Positions 45,385 to 58,506 are shown, numbered from the stretch's first letter. The stretch: 64,000 nt of DNA from Pinus tabuliformis (GCA_031772625.1 CM062818.1:214079742-214143741); one strand, 5' to 3'. The notes: generated by a model not told the origin, from the sequence alone. Made by a program: numbers and translations.

Positions 45385-47109
45385 GTTTTGTCTCCTTCAA
45401 TCAATGGCCTTATTTTGGTAATTGGTCCCATACTTTCTTAAGTCAACATTATTACCTCCACAAGCCTTGCAATGCTTAGCCTGATGACCAAAATTTTTAC
45501 AAAGAAAACAATAACCAAGGAAAATAGTTTGATACCTATTAGTATAAGCTTGGCTTGATGTTACATTCCTTCCTAGATAAGATAACTTGTCGTTCCTTGG
45601 AATATTGCGAGGAGGTCCCTTCGGTGTGTCAAATTTCTTCTCACTCCTTAGATGATTGCAAAGAGCATCAACATAGCTTCTTAGTTCTTCTTCATGATGG
45701 ATACTTGTGTTCTCCTTTGAATTAGAGGATTCACCTGTATAGACAACTCTTTATTTGTCATATTGTGGTCTTTGAGTGCTAAGGATGAAATCTAGGGCTT
45801 GAGAAGTTTTTAAGTTTTTGTTGACCTTATCTATTTTCCTTTTCAAAGAGACAACTTCAGATCTAATTTATTCCAAGTCTCTTCCTTTTCGGTTATTTTG
45901 TTGTTCAATACTTCTTCCATCCTCTTTTCTTCTTCTTTTTTAGTTTTGAGAGAGGATTTTTTGTGATAACTTTCCATTCTTTTTCCTTAGTTTTTCATTC
46001 TCTTCAATGGCACTAATCAACAATTCATCCACATTTCCTTCTTCTTCTTCTTCAAGTTTATCTATTTCATCTATGAAGGCCATGAATAATACTTCTTTGC
46101 TTCCCACATAATCATCATCTTCATCAGAATCATCACTATCTTGCTTGGAGAAGAAAATTATTTTGTTTGATCCTTTTTTCTTGAATGTTCTTTTCTTAGG
46201 TTCATCTTCATCAAAATTATCATTGTCTTGTTTATAGAAGAAGTTATTTTTGTTTGAACCTTTATTTTTGAAATACCTTCTTTTAGGTTCATCTTCATCA
46301 TCATTGCCATCCATGAAATGACACTTTGCAATATAATGTCCTATTTTTCCATGTTTAAAACAAATGAGAGGGTAGTTACCTTTGAGTTTGGATTCTTCTT
46401 CATTTTCTTGACAAATTGCGCCAATTCTATTTCAGTATCAGAATCATCATTGTTCCAGTCACAACTCTTCCCATTTATTGATGTTATTGATGCTTTGTAA
46501 GCAACTTATTTGTGAGTTAAGTTTCATGTTCTCATTTCATATGCAATAAGAATTCCATGAAGCTCATCCATGTTCAAGTCATCCAAGCCTTTCAATTCTT
46601 CTATGGCACTAAAGTTTGCATCAAAGCACTCTAAAATGATCTTAGAATGTTCTGGACAATTGTCTTCTCTTTGATGTCTTCACCTAGTCCTTTGAGAGAA
46701 TTGACAACTTCATCTACCCAGAGAAAGTAAGCAACAATGTCTTCTTCTTCATTCATTTTGAGACTTTCAAACTTCCTTCTAAAGGTTTGGAGCTTTTCCT
46801 TCTTGACTTTATCATCTCCTTCATAGATTCTAATGAGCTTGTCCCACATCTCTTTAGTTGTTTTAATATTCATCACTTTAGTGAATTCTGAATCTGACAA
46901 ACCACTTGTTATAGAATTCAAAGCCTTTTCATTTTCCACATATGCTTTCTTCCCGTCAAGATCTGTTGGAAGAGGAGATGGGATCTTGTATCCATCTATC
47001 ACAAATTGTCAAACTTCGACTCTAAGAGACATTAAGTATAAATTCTATCTTTCCAAAAGGTAAAATTTGTTCCATCAAATTGGGGGACCCTAACATATTT
47101 ACTAACCAT
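45385..47109 (-). pseudogene. copia gag, second element (UBN2 family)
   Basis: The start is ATG 47109 (MVSKYVRVPQFDGTNFTFWK), soon frameshifted. The block 47002-46631 is the UBN2 core: GLSDSEFTKVMNIKTTKEMW, RRKFESLKMNEEEDIVAYF, VNSLKGLGEDIKEKTIVQNI. A knuckle CFKHGKIGHYIAKC (second Cys lost) lies near 46,350. An acidic region (46314-45940) has the 31-residue direct repeat unit DEDEPKRRYFKNKGSNKNNF / DEDEPKKRTFKKKGSNKIIF. A good knuckle, CFLCKNFGHQAKHC, lies near 45,490. Gag would package element RNA. Pol to the left is missing. Confidence 0.85.
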
Positions 47110-47160
47110 TTTTAATAAAAAATCCTTCTTCCAAATATTAGGTTGTTCTTTGAAGAAGTT

Positions 47161-47173
47161 GGCTTGAAACCAA
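47161..47173 (-). promoter_or_regulatory. copia primer-binding site, second element (diverged)
   Basis: The minus strand reads TTGGTTTCAAGCC, a diverged form of TTGGTATCAGAGCC, two bases from an LTR edge. Confidence 0.65.
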
Positions 47174-47174
47174 T

Positions 47175-48314
47175 TGTTACAAATACTTAAGGGGGTGAAG
47201 CAATATTTATGTCAATTGTTATTTTATGCCAGTTAATATTTTTATCAAAAAATAGACTCGAACACAAGAGATAAAACAAATATAATTTTATTGATCAAAA
47301 TGGTGAGGACTCCTATCCTCTTTTACAACAAATTAGGCTCCAACCTTGAATAGATCCAAGCTTCTACTTGGTGAAAATGAGGACTCCAATACTCTCAACA
47401 ACTTCCAAGCTCCAACTTGGTCAAATCAAAACTTTACAAAAATTACATACTTCAAAAAGGGCTTTAAAATTTCATCAACAATGCTTTGAGAAAATCTTCA
47501 AGAGTACTCCAACAAATATACAATGTTGCCTCAACAAATCTTCAAGAATTCTTCAAAAACTTTCCAAAAATGATTTAGTTGATCTTCAAAGGTGCTTCAT
47601 AAAGTCTTCAAATATTTTCTCCAAATGAGACCCAAATTCTTCTTCCAAAGAACTCCAAATCTGCCTTCAAGGAAGGATGTAATCTTCTTCAAAAAGGTGT
47701 CAAATTCTGCTCTTTAAAGACTCTGAAAAGGTGAAGCAAAGGTCTGCACTTTATCATATTTTTTATAAGGAATCTACGAATGCGGACATAATTATCTTCC
47801 CTATCCCTAGTGGATGGACTTAGAACAATAGAGACAAAGAGATTAATGTTTTCCTTAAAGTAAATAGATAACGTGATGAAGCCTACTTGTAATCTGTTGT
47901 ACGCTTCGCTCCTTCCTTGTCTTATACGCTCCAATCCTATCTTTGATCGCTATAATTAGAACCTACATAGTTAGAAAACGTTACAAGCCAACGATCTACG
48001 GGATCTATGTAGCATCATATAATCACTTTATTCAATAGTTCAACACAGTATTGAAATATCTGAAACCATAACATCATATATAGCAAAACAAAGAAATCTT
48101 TGCATTAATATAAATGGAGTGAGTTATAACCAAAAATAAGTGTTGATCTTGTAGAAGGGATCCTTCAAGTTGATTTGTCATTTCCTTGTCACAAAGTGCA
48201 CCTATAATCACCCTAATGCATGTAAATATATCTCCCACATCAGCAACATAAGGGTAGAATCACTCTCCAAAAGCCAACCCCTTGCCTATGGATGGTAGTA
48301 AATATGTAGGTGAA
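47175..48314 (-). mobile_element. 5' LTR of second copia element and flank; outer edge not defined
   Basis: It starts TGTTACAAATACTTAAGGGGG beside the PBS. Up to about 47,690 it looks like copia LTR (CT/AA-rich). From about 47,790, pieces such as CGCTTCGCTCCTTCCTTG resemble the Tat3 LTR (48,470), so an old Tat LTR fragment may follow. No coding sequence is supported. Confidence 0.45.
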
Positions 48315-48319
48315 GGAGT
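48315..48319. repeat. Target-site duplication AGGAG, left copy
   Basis: Identical to 56288-56292 and flanks Tat3 exactly. Confidence 0.95.
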
Positions 48320-49338
48320 GCTTCCGGGAAAACTAGTGTCTTTTCGATCTGCTAGTCCCACTAAGACGGGTAGCTATCTTAGAAACAAACAATCAAAGCA
48401 ATTTTCGATTTCCTTTATGTATAATAGATAAGAGAGAAGCAAAGGGGACCAACCTGGATCTTCCGCTTCGCTCCTTGCTCGATTTCTCTCTCCCTTGATA
48501 GAGTTTGCAACTCCTCTCCTACTTGTCCCACTTTAGAGAATACCTATAGAGTCAAAGTAACAAAACACCATCAAAGCATCTCGATCTATAATATCATAAA
48601 CAATGCAGAATCATAAATACATTGACCATACAATTGCATTCACAAATAACAAGATTCACAAATACATGATTATATGGAGGAAAACTTAAAGAACTTTATT
48701 AATAGTAGAAGAGAGGATTACAACCCATCTGTCTGATCCAGCATCATCCTCCCAGCATCAAAGTCCTCTTCACTTCATGAAAAGCAAGATCACCCAACAA
48801 TACAATGTCTCTTCTCAAAGATTACAAAATTCCAGCCTCCAGATCTCTCAGATGAGGGATCCATTTATAGATGTCTTGCAAGGGTGTGAGTCAGCTCTGG
48901 GTTTTTCATTAGTGTCATTCCACTGATAGTTCTTGGTTTCACTTGGAGATTTCATTGATCTCTTACTCATCCCTGGGCGAATTCAGAGAGGCAAGTGTCA
49001 TGGGAGAAGTTTCTAGAAGATTCCATGAGTTTCCACTTAGCAAACTATCTCTTCCATTTGTCCGTTCTTGCTCATCGCACCATACAAAAGACCTCTTCAA
49101 TATGCATCGCACCTGGCTAGTGTAGCAGCCATTATGCATCGCACCTTGACCATGGAGCAGTCAGTATGGTCCAGTTTTGGCCAGTTCTGAGTGGTTTTTC
49201 AGGTGGAACTTCTGGGAAATGATGTAATCAGTTGACCATGATCCTTTAGGGTATGAAACAACACTTTTAGGGGTTAAAGAGCCCTTGGTTTATCGACATA
49301 TGTGACTGGGGTTGAAGTGCCCAAATATGTCTATAACA
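48320..49338 (-). mobile_element. Tat3 3' LTR
   Basis: Starts TGCTTCCGGGAAAAC (plus strand) and ends GTCTATAACA. A minus-strand TATA box CTATAAATGG lies at 48861-48870, matching 55810-55819 in the other LTR. Confidence 0.95.
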
Positions 49339-49352
49339 GTTGCCCCCTAAAG
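49339..49352 (-). promoter_or_regulatory. Tat3 polypurine tract
   Basis: The minus strand reads CTTTAGGGGGCAAC directly before the LTR start TGTTATAGAC. Confidence 0.85.
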
Positions 49353-51899
49353 CATGAGGTCGTAAATCTTTTGATGTCGGGTGAAATGCTTTATCATGAG
49401 GATCCGAGGTATTCGAACTAGAAGGTGACCTGTATAAGATACAATACAATACATCATCATCATATTATTTTCATGATCTAGCTGAGGCAAGCATTCCCAT
49501 GCTCAACTTTATAAATTGATTTTCATGTACGTAGGACAGACAATCGTTTGTTGTTGCAGACTGGTGATTCTTCACATGAGGAGTCATCTTCCCTGGCTTA
49601 TATGACTATCTGTGCAGCTTCTGTGCACACTTGATGTCTTTATGTTCCTGAATATATCACAACCCGGATGGATGAAACTAGATCTGGGGTCTTCAAAATT
49701 CATTCAATCTTCGCCCGATGTACAAGTCGATTTATGTGAAAAGATGTTCTGAAGTCGAACATGGAAAGACATCGCCTGATTACCAGCCAATAATTTAAGT
49801 TGTTAACAGGCGCAAGAGGAATCACCAATAATGATAATGACCCTCAAGGTACTACAGTACAATTCACGTGGTGTGAATATATGATCTGATGTCGAACACC
49901 ATGCAAAATCTTTTGGTCTAAGGCCATTGATGTAAACCTGTCGCTGGAAGTGAGAAACTTGCCATTGAGGCAAGCAAGCTTCAAAGTATTGAAAGGGTTG
50001 TTTCTAAGTCAACTTCTTCGATAATGAGCTGATGTCGACAAGAAGTGACCCGTCGTAGGAGGGCTTTAATGTATCCCACATCTACGACATGAAACAGAGC
50101 AAATGATTTTCTGGAGGTGAAAACGATCTAATGATACAAGGTTCAGGAATGGCAGTCATGAAAAATGAAGGGTGAAGGTATTGCAGTGGATGAGGCATTA
50201 GCTGGATAGTGAATTCTCTTAATGACTTCTCTTGAACATGTCGGTGACACTGAGATGGATTGGTAGCATTAAACCCAAAATATGGATGGTATGGAGGACC
50301 AATGGTGATATGACCGATGAACGGAATAACCCAACACAACTCATTCATGGTGATGGAGTGAAAGTGTCATGTTCAAGAGCGACCTGCTACCAATAAAATT
50401 CTTCAAGTTTTCTTCCCTTTTTCCCCAATCATTGCTGACCAGTACCTCTTTATTTTTGTTAGGCTTGAGGAGGATAATGTATGCTTGTTCTATAATTTTC
50501 CCTTCGGGCAAACCTGTCGCTATGTTTTAGCGAGCCTAGCGACAGTGAAACTCGTTCTTGTCTAGATGGACAAGTTTGTCACTATTGTTTTAACGAGTTT
50601 AACGACAAAGATAACTCGGTCCTTTTCATGTTTAGAGAGTTTGAAAAGGGACGAAAAGGAAACTCCAGCAGTCCTTTTTCATAGCATAATCCCTTAAGTC
50701 CGAAAAAGTATAAAATAATACGAAAGGGATGACTTTTCGATCACTTTAGCGAGCCGAAAAAGACAAGTGCTCGATCTTTTTGTTTGATAATCCCTCAGGT
50801 CCAAAAATATTAAAATGTACAGGAGGGATGGCACTTCCCCTTACTTTAACGAGCTGGAAAGGCCAATAGCTCGACAATCTTTTTATATTTAACGAGTCTA
50901 AAAAGAGTTTAAAAGAGACTCGTTTTTTAGGAACGAGTGGTGTTTTGGGGTAGCAACTAGTTCCGGGTAAGCTTGGAACTTCTCAAAACATGGTGATGTG
51001 AAGAGGGTGGCTAACAGGACCACTCGTCGCAGCTATTCCTCAAAAAGGTAAACAATCAAGTGGAAGCATATGATCGGCCAAAAGAGTGGAGGTGACAGTA
51101 GGAACACAACCAAGGTTCAAAAGGCTGAAAGGAGGGCAATCACAAAAGTTATTTACCGAGGGTGGATTCATTTTTTAATGAGATTGAACCGGGAGAAACT
51201 ATGCTCATAGGCAGGTTTATTTTTTAACGAGCTTGAACCTTGTAGAAACATTGCTCATAGGCGGGTTTATTTTTTAACGAGCTTGAACCTTGCGGAAACA
51301 TTGCTCATACTAGTCGTTTAAAGATGTCTCTCATTGGTAGGTTTATTTTTTAGTGAGCTTGAACTCTATGATAACATATGCTCATTGTCTTTTTATGTAA
51401 GCTAGAAACGACCAAACTACAAAGCTAACTACACTAAAGCTAAGGAACTACTGAGGTTAGGTAGGATAGTTTTGTCTTTCGTCTAGACAAAACACTTCCT
51501 TTGCTTCGTCTGCGCGATGCAGACAAAGGTGAATGGTGGATCAAACCAATCACCTAACCTAAGAAGTTGAACTAAAAAGATAAAAAGCTAAAAACGCTAA
51601 AAATCTAAAAAATGAAATTGGCCATTTTTCACTTGCATACAAAGGTTTGCATGCCCCCAGGTATTGAGAAAAGGAGAGTTTCCAGGTCACCATATGGAAG
51701 TCCCTACGGTTAGGCAGGATTGTTTCTATCAGTGGTTAGACAAAAAACACTTCCTTGGCTTTGTCCATCGAAATAGACGAAGGTGAATGGTGTGAGCTTC
51801 GAATCACATAAACTATTGGGAAACCTATCTTTTCAGCTGGGTTTGCCTGCCGAAGCAAACCAGGGTGCATGCCCCCTAAGCTTTGTTACATTCACTGGA
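49353..51899. other. Tat3 non-coding internal region
   Basis: About 2.5 kb between protease and polypurine tract, where polymerase genes would be. None was recognised. The sequence is rich in repeated GAGCnnG...CTCG and TTTAACGAG motifs (50,490-50,950) and holds a ~50-bp tandem repeat (51,161-51,380). Confidence 0.6.
51161..51380. repeat. ~50-bp tandem repeat in Tat3
   Basis: Units begin at about 51,161, 51,210 and 51,260 with GGCRGGTTTATTTTTTAACG and continue GAGCTTGAACCTTG..AAACATTGCTCATA. A diverged fourth copy follows at about 51,337. Confidence 0.8.
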
Positions 51900-53470
51900 C
51901 TACTCGCGGTAATTAGGTGGATGAAATGATGGTTGAAGAGACATTCTTGATGCAAAGAGGCCATTTAGGGATGATGTTTGAATCGTAGATGTGTTTGAAC
52001 CGGGAAATGAAAGTTGGTCGATAAGCTGTACCATTTGGCCTTCATGCGAGAAACACATCACTCGAAAGGGTGTGGAAACAATAGCTTCCATGCTATAAAC
52101 ATAGTCACACCCAAGGAGTAGATTGTAATCTAATGGCCCTTGGACTACTATCATGTTCAAGTGAACGGTTTTCCTTTTCAAAGTTATTGGCAACTTAGGA
52201 AGGATCCCTAACGATCGACTGGTTCCTTTGTTAAATCCTGACAAATTTTGTGTCTCAGGCAGAAGCGATGGCGAACCAAGCCTTTCCAAGAAGTTGAGGA
52301 AAGGATACTCACTGAAGCCCCTTCATCTATGATAGTGCTAGACACGATCATTTTGTAAACTTGTACTATGATCCGGAATGGTACATTAGATGGAAGGCGA
52401 GGTCTTGCTAGTTGATTCCAATCAAAGGAAATGACTAGACTGCTTGGAGGAGGTACCGAATAAATGGTTGGATGAACCTCATGAACTAGGGGGCTTTCCT
52501 CTTGTTGTAAAGGAACGGGTGGATTTCCCCCAAGTTCATCAGACTCTGTATTGACAAAAATAATTTGAACAGTGTCATTCTCATTCTCTTTGGAAATTGT
52601 ATCATCTAAAGGTGGACCTTCTGAAGGCAAGACTGGTTCAACTGCCATCTCGACCTGTTGACTTTGGTCCAGTATGGACTCATAAGGTTCACTTTCAACA
52701 AAAGGTGTTTCAATCGACAATTGAGTTATGCCAGTCGGGTTTTCAACTACCGACGAACTTGGTGAGAGTTTCTTGTATCCGGGTGGAAGTCGCTGCAGTG
52801 AAGCAAGAGAGTTATCCAAGACACTGTTGGCTTCATCGAAGAAAGGACAACAGTGAATAGCATGATTACCTTCACATAACCTACATGGAAATCTGACCTT
52901 TCCTTTCTGTCCATTGACTTTATTTTCACTAGTTGATGGTGTGTTGTCAACTTGATTGCCAGAGGTTGATGACACCGGATGGTGCGAATGGGGAGACCAT
53001 TCTCTCAAGATCCACGGAATGCAAGGAAAATCTCGATGAAGGTGGTCTCCCTTGAAAATTATGCATGGAGATCTAGGTTTGGAAAGTTTAGTGTGCGGAT
53101 TTTCACCAGATGTTGTATGGTTGCCCCCTTGCTTAACTGGCTTTTTCTTCTTCTTTTCTTTCCCTTTCTTCTTCTTCTCAACTACTTGGTTTTTAGTATC
53201 ACTAGTTTCACCAAGCGAAGAGGAAGAAGGGGAGGGAGAAACAAGCGAAGTAGAAGGTGAAGGGACAACTTCAGTATCATCTAGTTGCTGATTCAATTGC
53301 TGAGGAATCATGGTATTTTGAATGACAGAGGTTGAGAATATCCATACTGGTAGGTCAATTGTGATTCCTAGAAGGGACAATGTAGCCATATATGGAGCAC
53401 CAATATCTCCCCAAGAAGAGAAAGGACTAGGATTCCCCCCAAGAGGGGTTCCTTGATTGGTGGACTCCAT
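51900..53470 (-). pseudogene. Tat3 gag-protease frame (one frameshift)
   Basis: The start is ATG 53470 (MESTNQGTPLGGNPSPFSSW). It is open for 420 codons to 52208, then in another frame from about 52,289 to 51900. Residues 1-60 match Tat2. A Ser/Lys-rich linker follows with KKKKGKEKKKKKPVK. Knuckle-like motifs CIIFKGDHLHRDFPC and CRLCEGNHAIHCC lie at about 135 and 196. The protease begins near residue 380: STIIDEGASVSILSSTSW (D-E-G). The frame breaks just after the WKGL that follows and resumes with GSPSLLPETQNL, VVQGPLDYNLLLGCDYVYSM and VMCFSHEGQMVQLIDQL. No capsid core like that of Tat1 is visible. It would be a packaging plus processing protein, now broken by one frameshift. Confidence 0.8.
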
Positions 53471-55222
53471 TATCTCAACCTAAGATCAATGAAGGAATAA
53501 GGATGTTATTCCGATTTAAATAAATTTTAATGACGCTTTGACACAAATTTTCTTTTTCAATTTTTAAGAGTCAATAAAAGGCTAAAGATGACTCTAGTCG
53601 CCTTCGATTTTTAATGAACCTGAAGTGACAAGTGCTCAGATGGACCTTTTCTTTTAAGGAGTTAAAAAGGAACGAAAGTGACTACTCTGGAAATCTAGAC
53701 AGAGGGATTACCAAACCAATCGCAAAACTGCAATATACACCTTGGTGGTAAATTAAAGAGAAATTACCAAGGACTTATGTATGGCAATCAATCTTCCTGA
53801 ATGCTGTGTTCAGTGCATTGCGATCGATAGGGCGGCAGACACGGCTTCCTATGGATAAAGGATATCAGCCTATTGTGGTCTCCCAATATATACTCGATGG
53901 TACAGGGAGCACAAGTCCGTACTAGCACTTGTCGTATCAAAGAGGAGGAATCACCCAACCTTCGATGAAAATGATAGTTACCAGGTTTTACGACGCCGGA
54001 ACACGTCTCTAGCCTAGACTTCTAGATGTGTTGCGTTAGGTTCCAAAGCATTTTTATGTTCATTGAGATTTATTTTAGAGTTGATCTTTTTTAGAAGTTT
54101 GTCTTTCAAGGTTCACCACGTGATGTAGATGTAAAATTCCTAAATATGCAATCTAAAATGATAAACAGTCGTTTATTTTCTTTTAGCAATGAAAATCCTA
54201 GCTACTAAGGAAAGAAGATTACGATTCTTTCAACAGAGAGCAAAGAGCACACACTAAATGCACTTTTCCTAAATCATTTTCTGCATACAGTCTAAATGCA
54301 AATGCAAATGCATTTATTTATTTTCATTTCCTTAATGTGAGAATGCCAAAAAGGAAAAACTAAGTATAGATCTGAACTATTTTCTTCAAAGCGACATTTC
54401 GACAATTTCTTTTCAAAATGAAAGGAAGACTAAACGACACTTATCAATTTCGAATAGAAAATTGCTTTCGACACTTTAAATATTAGCAATTCAAATCAAA
54501 TACATGAAAAAAAGTACAATCAACTATCTAGAGGAGGAAGACTTTACGACACTCTTCTTTTTGACCAAAATGACTGTTATGACACTTTTTGCATCAAAAC
54601 GACAGCTCGATTTAAGCTACTTTTTGGCGAAGGATTGTAAATGGGACTAATACATAAAAACATTTACTAATCCTAACCAATGGAGGCTGAAATATGTAAA
54701 GGAAGGAGGCTTCAGCAATGAGATAGTGATCATAAGCAGCAACACAATCAAACAGAGCTGAAAACAAGGACAAAAAACCAAATTTCAAAGAGAAATGAGA
54801 TCACTCAGTCATCGCACTTGTGCTTCTCAAAAACAGGGATGCATCTCACCTGCTACACATGGGAGGTGTGATGCATACTGCTTTCCAGTTACAGATAGTG
54901 CGATGGGCCAGGGAGAGAAACTGAGTTGGGTTTTTGGTCAAATTTGCAGTTGAGTTCAGGGATTTAGGCTGAGCTATTATGAACAGTAAAGAACAAAGTA
55001 CAGGGGCATGATCTTAGGAGGTTATTGAGCTACCACAAGGGCGCTTAGAATGCTTGTAATTCAGATGTTCAGTTCATAAACCAACCCAAAAATTGACTAA
55101 AGCAGCATTCATCTACTTTGCAATTGCATAGCAAGAGCAGTTCGAAGGCTATCTGGCTAACTTCAGGCTCCGTCTGTAGTTTATAAAGCATACAACACTA
55201 ACAAACAAACAAATTATTTGTT
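53471..55222 (-). other. Tat3 5' leader
   Basis: About 1.75 kb between PBS and gag, without supported coding sequence. Long leaders are usual in this lineage. Confidence 0.55.
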
Positions 55223-55239
55223 CCTCAGTGGAGTCGCCA
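55223..55239 (-). promoter_or_regulatory. Tat3 primer-binding site
   Basis: The minus strand reads TGGCGACTCCACTGAGG, three bases from the LTR end. It is of the tRNA-Arg type, with two changes from the form seen at 37303. Confidence 0.85.
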
Positions 55240-55242
55240 TTT

Positions 55243-56287
55243 TGTTTCCATGAAAACTAGTGTCTTTTCGATCTACTAGTCCCACTAAGACGGGTAGCTA
55301 TCTTAGAAACAAACAATCAAAGCAATTTGCGATTTCCTTTATGTATGATAGATAAGAAAGAAGCAAAGGGGACCAGCTTGGATCTTCTGCTTGGCTCCTT
55401 GCTCGATTTCTCTCTCCCTTGATAGAGTTTGCAACTCCTCTCCTACTTGTCCCGCTTTAGAGAATACCTATAGAGTCAAAGTAACAAAACACCATCAAAG
55501 CATCTCGATCTATAATATCATAAACAATGCAGAATCATAAATACATTGACCATACAATTGCATTCACAAATAACAAGATTCACAAATACATGATTATATG
55601 GAGGAAAACTCAAAGAAATTTATTAATAATAGAAGAGAGGATTAAAACCCAGTTGTCTGATGCAACATCATCCTCCTGGCATCAAAGCCCTCTTCACCTC
55701 ATGAAAAGCAAGATCACCCAACAATACAATGTCTCTTCTCAAAAATAAACCAACAGCACTTCCTTACAAATTACAAAATTCCAGCCTCCAGATCTCTCAG
55801 ATGAGGGATCCATTTATAGATGTCTTGCAAGGGTGTGAGTCAGCTCTGGGTTTTTTATTAGTGTCATTCCACTGATAGTTCTTGGTTCCACTTGGAGATT
55901 TCATTGATCTCTTACTCATCCCTAGGCGAATTCAGAGAGGCAAGTGTCATGGGAGAAGTTTCTAGAAGATTCCATGAGTTTCCACTTAGCAAACTGTCTC
56001 TGCCATTTGTCCATTCTCGCTCATCGCACCCTACAGAAGGCCTCTTCAGTATGCATCGCACCTGGCTAGTGTAGCAGCCAGTATGCATCACACCTTGACC
56101 ATGGAGCAGTCAGTATGGTCCAGTTTTGGCCAGTTCTGAGTGGTTTTTCAGGTGGAACTTCTAGGAAATGATGTAATCAGTTGACCATGATCATTTAGGG
56201 TATGAAACAACACTTTTAGGGGTTAAAGAGCCCTTGGTTTATCGACATATGTGACTGGGGTTGAAGTGCCCAAATATGTCTATAACA
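55243..56287 (-). mobile_element. Tat3 5' LTR
   Basis: Starts TGTTTCCATGAAAAC (plus strand) and ends GTCTATAACA. TATA box at 55810-55819. Followed by AGGAG (56288-56292). Confidence 0.95.
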
Positions 56288-56292
56288 AGGAG

Positions 56293-58506
56293 GCAGTTCA
56301 TGAATTCTTATCTTTTTACCAATATGGGCTTGAGATCCACTCTTGATGGGAGAATGAGCTCAAGGGATAAGGGATGAAAACTCCAAGGTAGGATACGATA
56401 GGATTCGATACTTTTATCTAAGCTAAATGGTTACAACAGATCTTGGAAGCTTCTGGAAGAGGAAGCTTTGGGATTCTTTCTATTTTTCCCGAATTTCTAG
56501 AATCAGTGCACCCCCAACACTGAGCAAACTTTTGGTGATGAGCGCAAGTGCAGAGTAGGCCAACTTGGTAGTCAATGACGACTAGTAAGAGACCAAGATG
56601 AATTGGTCCTTAAAATGACTGAAAAAAGGTGTTTTCAAGCAGAAATTCAAGGATTAGAATGAGTCATGCTTAAGGCTTTGGGCAAGGATGATGAAAAGGA
56701 GGTGAAAGGATGTTGATTGATCTAGTTGAAGACCTACTGACCAGATGTCACAAAATTCCTATAACAATATTCATAGTAGGGCCAAGTTTGTGCCTTAATA
56801 CGGGCCTGAAATCATTCCTCAGGAGGGCTGAAATTATGTTCCACTACACAGGAAGAGTTGCTCCAAAAGGGCCGAAAAAACTTTTCTTCAAAGTTCAAGA
56901 AGGTTTGTTCCAAAAGGGCCAAAATTTTGTTCTAACACATAGATAGGTCTACTCCAAAAATTATAGAGAAGTCTACTTCCAAAAGGGCTAAAAAAATGTT
57001 CATAAATGTCTGCTTAAAAGGCCAAACTTTTGATCAAAGGAGGGATAACAATATTGATCTCAAGGAGGCCCGAGATTATCTCAGGTCTAAACTCCTTGTC
57101 TTCCTTGCTAATTTGGATGCCCAAATGGGGAAGTTGTATGGTCTATTTATACTATTTCAATCATGTATAAATCGACATGTCTTTTAGGGAGACCGACTTA
57201 TGTAGGTCGACATGTCCAAGAGGCAAACATGGATTTCCTAACTTGTAAATTCATATTCTCATCAACTAAGAGGAGTTAGAGGGAAAGTAAATATTCATTA
57301 GAAAGGGATTGAAGTGCTCTACAATCTTATGTAACTATCTTCTTGAGTTGGTGTTCCCTTTGACATCAACAACAAATATTATTCGAATGCTGACATAACT
57401 TCATAAGCTCTAGGATCTATGATGCCTAGCCCACACAACCATGGGGTGTGGTTGTAAGTTCAAATGCCACTCTACGCTTTGTTGGCCCTCATTCACAGTC
57501 TGTTACAACACCTTTTAGTTGGTGCTCTAATAGAAAAAACTGTCATATAATGGTGTTGCACTTAATGACAATATATCCATCAAATAGTTTGTTGCTCGTC
57601 GCCCATCGCTTAAACTCTACACTATGCAACACTTTTCTAGTCATGAGGTCCACTAGATGAGACCTTTCATTTTACATTATTGCAACTAACTGGAAATTCT
57701 GTGTATGTTGGTCGTTGCTCGACAACTTGTTGTTATGTCGCTTTCATCTACATTGTTTGTTGCTTGTCGACCTTTGTCTACACCTTGTCACGTCGATGAT
57801 CGATTCTCGATTACCATTGGGTGGTCTTTGATGTCCCACAACATAAAGTCACAAGAAACACCAAACTATCTTAACATTGTGAAGCCTTGCAAAACAGCGT
57901 CTTGGTGCAGATCTCGAGGCCTGCCATATCATATGCCATGTCATTTCCATGTTGTCTCTTTGCCACCTAATCTCCATGTATACCAATCACCACATGCCAC
58001 ATATTATCTACATCACATGCCATGTGTCATCCATGTCATTTTGTACACCAATCAGAGCATTCCATGTGTCTTCTAGTGATCAAGTGATCAATTTTAAGCT
58101 CAAAAATGAAAGTGCTCAGAAAGTCTTGAAACCAATGCCAAATCAGAGAGCTTGTTGATCAGAATCCAACACATCTTGAATCACTCAAAATCAATATCGT
58201 ATTCTCCCGATATCGGATTCTAATTGTTTTCCCAAACATGTAAAAATTTTGCAGTTTAGATGTAGGTACACTGACTGGGCAGTCTGTACGCTAAGTGGGC
58301 AGGGTGACTAGACAAGTTGACTGTGTTTATTGGGCCAATGGCAGGCTATCAAGTGGCCTCACCACATTGGTCGAATTCTATTGTGATTTGATTGGTTGAA
58401 TGTGTGTTGATGTGGTCCAATGGGTGGAAGCCACGTGGGCCAATGGAGGGAAACCACGTGGCCTCCCAACAGTGCATTAAAATTTTGGTTATGGGCCAAA
58501 CTTCCC
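56293..58506. other. Non-coding repeat-like sequence right of Tat3
   Basis: No coding sequence is supported. The segment 56,293-56,350 resembles 59,285-59,385 (GTTCATG..TCTTATCTTTTT, then ACCAA). A short motif CCAAAAGGGCC recurs at about 56,862, 56,912, 56,984 and, diverged, 57,015. A tRNA-like GTTGTAAGTTCAAATGCC lies near 57,450. Its origin is not clear. Confidence 0.4.

Larger units (their letters stand above)
48320..56287 (-). mobile_element. Tat3: structurally complete Tat/Ogre-like non-autonomous element (7,968 bp)
   Basis: LTRs at 48320-49338 (1,019 bp) and 55243-56287 (1,045 bp) are about 95% alike by eye; the length difference is a 26-bp indel near 55,745. A perfect TSD AGGAG, a PBS at 55223-55239 and a polypurine tract at 49339-49352 are present. 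The only recognised coding is one gag-protease frame (53470-51900, one frameshift). The remaining internal sequence has no polymerase or integrase, so the element must have been mobilised by another. Confidence 0.95.

Noticed and set aside
48943..49125. Small gene of 60 residues present twice (also 55892-56074)
   Set aside because: The two copies are the same place in the two LTRs of Tat3; no start context or domain.
57705..58158. Plus-strand 123- and 69-residue open stretches
   Set aside because: Composed of repeated CATGTCAT/CACATGCC-like sequence; two overlapping frames are open by chance composition.
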